A stretch of 64,000 bases of DNA from Nitrospirota bacterium (GTDB lineage Bacteria > Nitrospirota > Thermodesulfovibrionia > Thermodesulfovibrionales > SM23-35). Shown here one piece after another: positions 57,644-64,000 of this stretch (the first letter of the stretch is position 1; every line of letters starts with the position of its first letter). The stretch covers positions 165,634-229,633 of the forward strand of contig JBFMCL010000001.1 of the NCBI GenBank assembly GCA_040754395.1. The letters are read 5' to 3'. The position numbers and the translations under genes were made by a program. Under the pieces are notes generated by a model. It did not search any database. It saw only the letters and a program-made list of their open reading frames with translations, and had not been told where the DNA came from.

Positions 57644-60600
57644 ATTAGCAATTGCAGGCGGAAATATCGGAGCCAGCGCACTGATTTCCCTTCTCAGGGG
57701 AGATACGAGCACCGATCTCATCGGTCTCTATGAAAAGAAACTTGACTCACCCGGTGTAATACTCGCCAGAAAATGGAATATTCCGGTCTTCGAGGAAATT
57801 CAGTTACTTTGCAATGCACACCCGGAAATGGTCATCAATGTTGCCGGAGACACAAAAATCAGCAATGAGATCAGAACACTGTCCGGCAACAGAATTGAGG
57901 TGATAGAAGGAGTCGGCGCCAGGCTCCTCTGGGAAATCATCGAGAAGCAGAAGCGTGCAAAGCTCGAAGCGTTCAAGGCTATCGAAAACCAGAAGACCGT
58001 CTCAGCCCTTCTGTCAAAGATTCCCGTAACATCCCCGGCCAGCGAATTATTCGAACTCATCCTTGACAAGGCGCTCGAACTGACCGAATCGCCTGCCGGC
58101 AGTCTTGCCCTGATTGAAAATCACGAAATGAACTTTGTGGTCTCAAAGGGGTTGAGCAAGCGGTTCACAGAAAATACATCGTGGAGCGTAATCCCCGGCG
58201 GACTGACCGATATCATTATCCAGAACAGGGAGATTATGGCGATCAGCGACACCCTGAAGGTCGATTATACCAGAAACAATCCTGCGCTTCTCACTGAGAA
58301 GATCAGAGCGCTGCTTGCCTGTCCCGTGCTATTGCGGGATCAGGTTATCGGAATCTTTTATATTGATGATTTCAAGCCGAGGCAGTTTTCCGAGCGACAG
58401 AAGGCATCCCTGAATCTCATGGCCGGCATCATGAGCGTCTGCATCGACAGGATTGCACTGGCAAGACAGGCAGAAGATTCCAAGCTTGAGTCATTCAATC
58501 TGATGGAAGCCTCAAACGACATGGTCATCATGACAGATCCTTCAGGCATTATCACCGTGTTCAACGACAGGGCAACTGCACTTCTCGGGTATTCCGAGCA
58601 GTACCTGAAAGGCAGGGATATCAGCCTCCTGCTGAAAGAAACCCTCCTGAAGGAAATCAGGGAAAAGCTTGAAAAACAGGTTGAACTCATCGACCAGGAA
58701 GCCACCCTCCTCGGGTCCGGGGGCCGTACACTCGAGGTGAAGCTGAACGCCCTCTCCCTGAAGGACTCAAAAGGAAAGATTTCGGGCTTTATTTTTATAT
58801 CCAGGAGCCTGAAGGAAGAAAAAGACCTCAAGGAGCTACTGAAAGAGAAGTCCAGAGAGCTGGAAAACCTGAAGCAGAACCTCGAAAAAAAGGTGCTTGA
58901 GAGAACAGAAGAACTGGAAAAGACAAACAGGGAGCTTGAATATGCGAACCAGCTGAAAGGCAGGTTCATCGCAAACATGAGCCACGAACTGAGAACGCCC
59001 CTGAATTCCGTGCTTGGATTTTCAGACGTGCTGCTCGACAGGACTTTCGGGAATCTGACGGAGAATCAGGAACGGTACATAAAAAACATCTATACCTCCG
59101 GAAAACATCTGCTCGAACTGATCAATAATGTCCTTGACATCGCAAAAATAGAGTCAGGCAAATATGAAATGGTCTATGAAACATTCCTCGTCGACGAAGT
59201 CATCGGCGATGTCATCAATGTCATGAAATCACTCGCAGAGGATAAGTTCATCGAAATCTTTGTCTCGATCGGTGAAGGTATCAGCACGCTCACGGCAGAC
59301 AGGGTAAAACTGAAGCAGATCCTTTACAACCTCCTCTCGAATGCAATAAAGTTTACGCCTGAAGGCGGCATGGTGAAAATCGATGTCATGAAGGAAGAAT
59401 CTGCGGACAAACTGAACGCAGGTGCCGCACCCGGCATTGAGTTCATTAGGTTTTCCGTGCAGGATACCGGCATCGGCATCGGCCCTGAAGACAAGGAAAG
59501 GATATTTGACGAGTTCGAACAGGCCAGCACGTCATTAGCAAAAAAATACGGCGGGGTAGGGCTCGGTCTCGCCCTCACGAAAAAGCTGGTGGAGCTGCAT
59601 GGAGGGGCAATCGCCGTTGAGAGCAACCTTGGAGAGGGAAGCATGTTCTCTTTCTGGATTCCGGTCACCTCCCCTGTGCCTGAAATAACGGAAACAGAGA
59701 ACCTGGAAGCAGTCAGCCTGAATTTTCCGTGGATGAAAGACGAAGCGCCTCTCATTCTCATTGTTGAGGATGACCTGTCCACCTCAGAGCTCCTTACCCT
59801 GCATCTGACCCAATCAGGATATAAAGTCGCCCACGCCTTCAACGGTGAAGAAGCGCTGGAAAAGGCAAGAAAGCTCCAGCCGTTTGCCATCACACTGGAC
59901 GTCCTCCTCCCGAAAAAAGACGGATGGGAAGTGCTGCAGGAACTGAAGACCGACCAGACGACATCGCATATTCCTGTCATCATTCACTCCATTGTTGACA
60001 ACAAAGACCTTGCCTTTGCTCTTGGCGCAACTGACTACCTCCTTAAACCGCTTGATAAGGAAGCCATGCTCTCGAAACTCGAGGAAATCACCATTGCAAA
60101 AGGCAAACGCGTCCTGCCTGTATCCCTTCTCATCATTGAATCAGAGGATGAGGTGACGAACACCCTGAAGGAGATTTTTGAACCGCAGGGCTTTCTCATG
60201 TATACCGCTCCCACCGGGAAAAGGGGGATAGAACTCGCATCCGCGCTCAGGCCGGGAGCGATTCTGCTGAATTTCACCCTTCCGGACATGCTCAGTTATG
60301 ATGTCATTAAGGAGATCAAGGAAAATCCGTCGACAAAGGACATCCCGATCTTCATACTCACCGAAAGGGATATTTCGGTCGAGGACAGACTGTCTCTTGT
60401 CGGAAAGATCGAACGGATCGTTCAGAAATACGCGTTTGATACCAAGGAACTGGTCGGGCATATTAAGGAGCTTGAGATCCTTTACCCCCGCCGGGCAGGG
60501 CTCATCGATGACCTCACAGGGGTATTCAGCCACCGGTATTTTCAGATCAGGCTCGCGCAGGAAGTCGAGAGGGCAACACGGTATAAAATCCCCCTGAACC

Positions 60601-61025
60601 TTCTGCTGCTCGATCTGGATTCATTCAGCCAGTATGTAGCACGTCATGGAGAATACTACGGCAATATCACCCTGAAAAAGGTTGCCGACCTCATACGGAA
60701 AAACATACGGGGATCGGATGTGGTCGTCCGCTACGGGGGAGACTCTTTTGCGATCATACTGCCGAATACCGTAATTTCATCAGCTCTCTCGATGAGCAAC
60801 AGGTTCAATGCGATTATCAAGAATTATCCTTTCATCTATGAGAATTCACAACCAAAGGGACATATCACGGCCAGCATTGGCCTTACCTTTCTTGACGGTC
60901 AGACAACAGAGGAATTTATCTTGTGCGCTGAGAAAGCCCTGGCCCGTGCGTTCAACAAAGGGGGAGACAGGGTAGAAGTGTACTCCAAGGAACAGTATGA
61001 AAAGGAAGAAGTCGAGCAGTACTGA
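57636..61025 (+). CDS. Hybrid histidine kinase: Rossmann-like, GAF, PAS, HisKA-HATPase, REC, pseudo-REC, GGDEF-like
   Basis: A 1129-aa cytoplasmic sensor without TM helices. Residues about 1-105 look like a Rossmann nucleotide-binding domain (AIAGGNIGASALISLL). Then GAF (about 130-275), PAS (about 285-400), a coiled coil, HisKA with His450 in ANMSHELRTPLNS, and HATPase_c (N, G1 and G2 boxes NLLSNAIKFT, DTGIGIGPED, GVGLGLALT). REC1 has Asp755 in TLDVLLPKKDG, but the second receiver has Asn879 in LLNFTLPDM, so it cannot be phosphorylated normally. The C-terminal GGDEF-like domain (about 960-1120) reads GGDSF at 1034-1038, a degenerate signature. Probably a phosphorelay protein pairing with the HD-GYP regulator, with uncertain cyclase activity. 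Confidence 0.9.
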   Translation: MLKLAIAGGNIGASALISLLRGDTSTDLIGLYEKKLDSPGVILARKWNIPVFEEIQLLCNAHPEMVINVAGDTKISNEIRTLSGNRIEVIEGVGARLLWEIIEKQKRAKLEAFKAIENQKTVSALLSKIPVTSPASELFELILDKALELTESPAGSLALIENHEMNFVVSKGLSKRFTENTSWSVIPGGLTDIIIQNREIMAISDTLKVDYTRNNPALLTEKIRALLACPVLLRDQVIGIFYIDDFKPRQFSERQKASLNLMAGIMSVCIDRIALARQAEDSKLESFNLMEASNDMVIMTDPSGIITVFNDRATALLGYSEQYLKGRDISLLLKETLLKEIREKLEKQVELIDQEATLLGSGGRTLEVKLNALSLKDSKGKISGFIFISRSLKEEKDLKELLKEKSRELENLKQNLEKKVLERTEELEKTNRELEYANQLKGRFIANMSHELRTPLNSVLGFSDVLLDRTFGNLTENQERYIKNIYTSGKHLLELINNVLDIAKIESGKYEMVYETFLVDEVIGDVINVMKSLAEDKFIEIFVSIGEGISTLTADRVKLKQILYNLLSNAIKFTPEGGMVKIDVMKEESADKLNAGAAPGIEFIRFSVQDTGIGIGPEDKERIFDEFEQASTSLAKKYGGVGLGLALTKKLVELHGGAIAVESNLGEGSMFSFWIPVTSPVPEITETENLEAVSLNFPWMKDEAPLILIVEDDLSTSELLTLHLTQSGYKVAHAFNGEEALEKARKLQPFAITLDVLLPKKDGWEVLQELKTDQTTSHIPVIIHSIVDNKDLAFALGATDYLLKPLDKEAMLSKLEEITIAKGKRVLPVSLLIIESEDEVTNTLKEIFEPQGFLMYTAPTGKRGIELASALRPGAILLNFTLPDMLSYDVIKEIKENPSTKDIPIFILTERDISVEDRLSLVGKIERIVQKYAFDTKELVGHIKELEILYPRRAGLIDDLTGVFSHRYFQIRLAQEVERATRYKIPLNLLLLDLDSFSQYVARHGEYYGNITLKKVADLIRKNIRGSDVVVRYGGDSFAIILPNTVISSALSMSNRFNAIIKNYPFIYENSQPKGHITASIGLTFLDGQTTEEFILCAEKALARAFNKGGDRVEVYSKEQYEKEEVEQY

Positions 61026-61497
61026 GTCCTTCTATGTTGCGGTTGAAAGTCCTGTTGGCACACTGTATCTGCTCTTTACAGAAAATACCCTCAGGGGCAT
61101 TGAATTCAGAAGACCGAATGAAATGCTCCGCAGAAGCGATGCCCCCGCATCCATCATAAGGGAACTCAGGGAATATTTTGCACACGGCAGGCAGAATTTC
61201 ACACAGAAGATATCCCTTACAAAAGGCTCGGATTTTGACCGCAACGTCTGGCTGGCGCTCCGGGAGATCCCCTACGGAGAGACAAGAACCTATAAATGGC
61301 TGGCCGAACAGATAGGCAAGCCGAATGCCTTCAGGGCAGTTGGGCAATCCCTCGGCAGAAACCCGCTTCCCATCATACTCCCCTGCCACCGCGTCATCGA
61401 ATCCGATGGATCACTCGGGGGTTATTCAGCAGGCACCGACATAAAAAGGCGGCTGCTTGATATTGAATACTATATTAAACTCACAAAGGAAGTTTAG
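60997..61497 (+). CDS. ogt: Methylated-DNA--protein-cysteine methyltransferase (Ogt/AGT)
   Basis: Suicidal O6-alkylguanine-DNA repair protein, 166 aa. Active site ILPCHRVI with acceptor Cys130, the HTH line FDRNVWLALREIPYGETRTYKWLAEQIGKPNAFRAVGQSLGRNP (with the Arg finger) and GGYSAGTDIKRRLLDIE. N-terminal domain (ESPVGTLYLLFTENTLRGIEF) present. ATG 60997 lies inside the kinase gene with AAGGAAC at good spacing, so the two overlap by 29 nt. Confidence 0.95.
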   Translation: MKRKKSSSTESFYVAVESPVGTLYLLFTENTLRGIEFRRPNEMLRRSDAPASIIRELREYFAHGRQNFTQKISLTKGSDFDRNVWLALREIPYGETRTYKWLAEQIGKPNAFRAVGQSLGRNPLPIILPCHRVIESDGSLGGYSAGTDIKRRLLDIEYYIKLTKEV

Positions 61498-61513
61498 CGC
61501 AAAGGGAAAAAAC

Positions 61514-61828
61514 ATGCATGAAATCGTGGTGTTCATCACTGCTGCAAAGGAAGAACAAGCAACAAAAATCGCACACGCATTGGTTGAAGCAAGGCTTGCC
61601 GGATGCGTTAACATTATCAGCAACATCCGGTCCGTGTACCGCTGGGAAGGCAAAATAGAGAATGATAAAGAAATACTGATGATCGCAAAGACACAGAAAA
61701 AGCTTTTCAGGCGGCTTGCAAAAAAGGTGAAAGAGCTCCACAGTTATTCGGTTCCCGAGATCATTGCCATGCCGGTCGTCAGCGGTTCACCGGCTTATCT
61801 GAAATGGCTGTCTGAAGTGACCGGCTGA
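61514..61828 (+). CDS. cutA: CutA1-family divalent-cation tolerance protein
   Basis: Trimeric ferredoxin-like protein of 104 aa implicated in divalent-metal tolerance. Motifs: VVFITAAKEEQATKIAHALVEARLAGCVNIISNIRSVYRWEGKIENDKEILMIAKTQ, YSVPEIIAMPVVSGSPAYLKWL. AAAGGGA precedes the ATG with suitable spacing; an ATG at 61457 is inside ogt and rejected. Confidence 0.95.
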   Translation: MHEIVVFITAAKEEQATKIAHALVEARLAGCVNIISNIRSVYRWEGKIENDKEILMIAKTQKKLFRRLAKKVKELHSYSVPEIIAMPVVSGSPAYLKWLSEVTG

Positions 61829-61839
61829 AAGAACCCCTG

Positions 61840-62670
61840 ATGAAAGCCGCTTTTTTCCAGTTTAATCCCCTTTTTGGCAAAAAGGATGACAATCTGCGCA
61901 AGGTCTTCTCAGCGGTAAGCGATATGGATGCAGATCTCCTTGTGCTGCCGGAGTTTTTTGCAACCGGGTACCAGTTTATTGCGGAAGACGAGGTGTCGGA
62001 GCTCTCCGAGAAGATACCCGGAGGACATACCGTGCAGTTCCTCGCAGAATTGTCGCACTCAAAGAACTGTTACCTTGTTGCCGGTCTCCCGGAGCGGCAT
62101 GGCGATGCGTTTTTTAACAGTGCGGTGCTCACCGGACCGGACGGGTTTATGGGAGTGTATCGCAAGACCCATCTTTTCTTCGAGGAAAAACGCTTTTTTC
62201 AGCCGGGCGATACGGGGTTCCGGGTGTGGGATACCAGGGCAGGCAGAATCGGTGTCATGATATGCTTTGATTGGTTTTTCCCGGAATCAATGAGATCCCT
62301 TGCGCTGATGGGAGCCGAGGTGATTGCCCATCCGTCCAACCTGGTACTGCCGTATTGCCCGGACTCCATGCCCGTGAGATGCCTTGAAAACAGAGTGTAT
62401 GCGATAACAGCCAACAGGATCGGGGAAGAGCAGCGCAAAGAAGGGGTCACCCTGAAATACATCGGTCAGAGCATTATTGCGTCCCCGAATGCGGAGGTGC
62501 TGGCGAAGGCGCCGGCAGATCAGGAAATTCTGATGGCAGCAGATATAGACCCCTCTCTTGCAAGGAATAAAGCATTAAACCCTCTCAACGACCTTTTCGA
62601 TGACCGGCGACCCGAGATGTATGTTTCAGTCAGCATATCCCGCGCCGCCTCTCCGAAAAAAGGGGATTGA
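61840..62670 (+). CDS. Carbon-nitrogen hydrolase (nitrilase superfamily)
   Basis: A 276-aa member of the nitrilase superfamily with the Glu-Lys-Cys triad: E38 in LVLPEFF, K109 in VYRKTHLF and C142 in MICFDWFFPES. Related to amidases and ureidopropionases such as the omega-amidase/N-carbamoyl group; substrate cannot be told. ATG follows the cutA stop by 11 nt. The tail SRAASPKKGD overlaps the start region of the endonuclease V frame. Confidence 0.9.
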   Translation: MKAAFFQFNPLFGKKDDNLRKVFSAVSDMDADLLVLPEFFATGYQFIAEDEVSELSEKIPGGHTVQFLAELSHSKNCYLVAGLPERHGDAFFNSAVLTGPDGFMGVYRKTHLFFEEKRFFQPGDTGFRVWDTRAGRIGVMICFDWFFPESMRSLALMGAEVIAHPSNLVLPYCPDSMPVRCLENRVYAITANRIGEEQRKEGVTLKYIGQSIIASPNAEVLAKAPADQEILMAADIDPSLARNKALNPLNDLFDDRRPEMYVSVSISRAASPKKGD

Positions 62671-62701
62671 GGGAAGTGCCGGCTTTTTTCAGGCTTCGGG
62701 G

Positions 62702-63367
62702 TTGAAATCACCCCTTTTCCCTGCAACTGTCAGAGCGGCAAAGAAAGTTCAGGCCGCTCTCAGAGATACCGTACATATCATCCCTCTTCCAGTACCGCCA
62801 GAATATGTTGCAGGGGTTGACGCAGCGTTTCACGGAGACAATATCGTCGCGGTCACCTGCCTTTATACCTATCCTGAGCTCTCTCCTGTCGCGGAGACAT
62901 TTGCAGTGCAGAAAGTGGCGTTCCCTTATATCCCGGGATTTCTGTCATTCAGGGAAGGCCCTGCGCTCATTGCATCCATAAGGAAATTGAAGGTTATTCC
63001 TGACGTAATCCTTTATGATGGTCAGGGGATCGCGCATCCGGAACGGTTCGGCCTTGCTTCCCATGCAGGGGTGCTCCTTGATATCCCTGCGATCGGATGC
63101 GCAAAGTCGAGGCTGATCGGTACATATCAGGAACCCGGGGTCCAGAAAGGCCAGTGGTCTGCGCTGTACCATGACGGAAATGTCGTAGGCGCCGTCCTGA
63201 GAACGAGAGAACGCACACGGCCGGTCTTTGTCTCTCCCGGACACAGGATTGATATAAAGGATTCCGTAAAGATCGTGCTCGGATGCACGATAAAATATAG
63301 AATTCCTGAACCTCTCAGGAGGGCGGATCTCCTGTCCAGGCTCCTGAAAAAAGAAAAATTCGGGTGA
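62702..63367 (+). CDS. nfi: Endonuclease V (deoxyinosine 3' endonuclease)
   Basis: Repairs deaminated adenine by nicking near deoxyinosine; 221 aa from the chosen start. Motifs: VAGVDAAFHGD (metal-binding Asp), PYIPGFLSFRE (with active-site Tyr/Glu), DVILYDGQGIAHPERFGLASHAG and IGCAKSRLIG, ending in HRIDIKDSVKIVLGC. The start is unsure: TTG 62702 gives the usual family length, while in-frame ATGs at 62600 and 62621 lie inside the nitrilase gene. It follows that gene in the same operon. Confidence 0.88.
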   Translation: MKSPLFPATVRAAKKVQAALRDTVHIIPLPVPPEYVAGVDAAFHGDNIVAVTCLYTYPELSPVAETFAVQKVAFPYIPGFLSFREGPALIASIRKLKVIPDVILYDGQGIAHPERFGLASHAGVLLDIPAIGCAKSRLIGTYQEPGVQKGQWSALYHDGNVVGAVLRTRERTRPVFVSPGHRIDIKDSVKIVLGCTIKYRIPEPLRRADLLSRLLKKEKFG

Positions 63368-63395
63368 GCATTCTCTTCTGATGCGGAACAAAGTC

Positions 63396-63737
63396 TCAGC
63401 AGGTCAGGTGAAATGCCGCGATCACCGTCTTATCCGTCTGAAGGGTGTTAAACAGCTCAGCAGCCTTGTCAGTCTTTTGCACAAACACCTCGATATCCCG
63501 GGACTCGAGGTAGTCGCGTGTTTCCTTCGGTACCTTCATCAGCCCGTGTGCACCGGTGCCGATCAGGAGAACCTGCGGTCGTGCGGCAAGCACCTCTTGC
63601 AGGTCGGCAACCTCAAGCATATGCCCGGTCTTCCTCCACCACGACGCATCAACCCTGCCGGGATAGATGATCAGATCAGAAGTATATGTTGTGCCACCTA
63701 TACTCATCCTGCCAAAAGAGTAATGCTCGATTTTCAC
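63396..63737 (-). CDS. Mth938-like domain protein (DUF498)
   Basis: Small protein of about 113 aa with the Mth938/NDUFAF3 fold: YSFGRMSIGGTTYTSDLIIYPGRV, ASWWRKTGHMLEVADLQEVLAARPQVLLIGTGAHG, and ELFNTLQTDKTVIAAFHLTC. The archaeal and bacterial homologues are of unknown function; the eukaryotic relative is a complex I assembly factor. GTG 63737 gives the family length; an ATG at 63839 would add a poorly conserved N-terminus. It converges with the endonuclease V gene. Confidence 0.8.
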   Translation of the reverse strand: MKIEHYSFGRMSIGGTTYTSDLIIYPGRVDASWWRKTGHMLEVADLQEVLAARPQVLLIGTGAHGLMKVPKETRDYLESRDIEVFVQKTDKAAELFNTLQTDKTVIAAFHLTC

Positions 63738-63865
63738 TTCACACCGCCCTTCATGTTGCTCCACGATGAATAAGGCAACGGTTGATATGCATTGTTTTTT
63801 ATTGTTTGTGCATGATATCAGGCATATCGTCACATGCACTATTATTATAATAAAGAAACCATGGG

Positions 63866-64000
63866 ATGCGCAGAGTGGAAAGAGACTCTGCCAGCAGGAA
63901 TACTGACACCGTGAAAAGAAAATACGACCAGACCGGCAGGGAATCAGGGGTTCATGGGCCGCAGTGGGAGATACTCCACGGGGGCTATTTTTCCGACCCC
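63866..64000 (+). CDS. Open reading frame running off the window (partial)
   Basis: From ATG 63866 (or GTG 63911) the frame stays open to the end of the window, 45 codons, ending ...QWEILHGGYFSDP. No family can be assigned from this fragment. A TATAAT at 63846-63851 lies about 15 nt before the ATG. The gene, if real, continues beyond 64000. Confidence 0.4.
   Translation, partial: MRRVERDSASRNTDTVKRKYDQTGRESGVHGPQWEILHGGYFSDP

Overview
The window looks like the chromosome of a Gram-negative bacterium with heptose-containing LPS (waaG, waaP), about half G+C by eye. Monoheme and SagB-type exported proteins, a large hybrid sensor/GGDEF signalling locus and the mix of housekeeping genes suggest Nitrospirota or a deltaproteobacterial-like lineage. 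That placement is inference, because no rRNA is present. No CRISPR array, prophage or canonical tRNA was seen. The only stable RNA gene is a one-piece tmRNA.

Layout. 1-3.1 kb: LPS core glucosyltransferase (cut by the window edge), LPS kinase and UDP-glucose dehydrogenase. 3.1-12.4 kb: smpB-ssrA, an amidase/GerMN/murI/rph cell-wall and RNA-processing run, ftsH and folP. Between ftsH and folP, which are often neighbours in bacteria, sit a chromate transporter gene and an AT-rich REP-type (Y1) transposase element with 20-bp inverted ends. 12.5-21.5 kb is an accessory stretch: a stand-alone archaeal-type ThrRS editing domain, a starch/glycogen-synthase-like GT4, a CAP lipoprotein, a split radical-SAM/SPASM pair with a 30-codon ORF just upstream, an exported nitroreductase, AlkD, a lipocalin and a heme protein. 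21.7-33.9 kb: xseAB, an AttEFGH-like ABC exporter set, an M48 protease with TPRs, an IMPase-family enzyme and adenine deaminase. 33.9-34.5 kb is a decayed spacer holding a MazF-like remnant and a promoter-equipped 38-codon ORF.

34.5-50 kb: a Mur-ligase/UvrD/membrane-protein operon on the minus strand, then yajC-secD-secF, recJ and the RelA/SpoT homologue, a DUF72 protein, thioredoxin reductase and parAB. 50-54.3 kb is one tightly overlapping operon: MBL hydrolase-birA-coaX-galT-usp-JAMM protease. 54.4-56.6 kb: geranylgeranyl-reductase-like flavoprotein, TonB-like protein and a DUF3553 protein. 56.6-63.4 kb: an HD-GYP response regulator and a 1129-residue hybrid kinase/GGDEF protein head an operon that continues into ogt, cutA, a nitrilase and endonuclease V.

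Two patterns recur. Several genes (smpB, folP, the RelA/SpoT gene, DUF72, the HD-GYP regulator, the AttH-like gene) have a good -10 box only 5-8 nt before the start codon and no Shine-Dalgarno, as expected for leaderless mRNAs. Several operon gaps are also filled by small ORFs that overlap or abut the stop codon before them and, in two of three cases, overlap the start codon after them, which hints at translational coupling. Most other genes are ordinary housekeeping genes.
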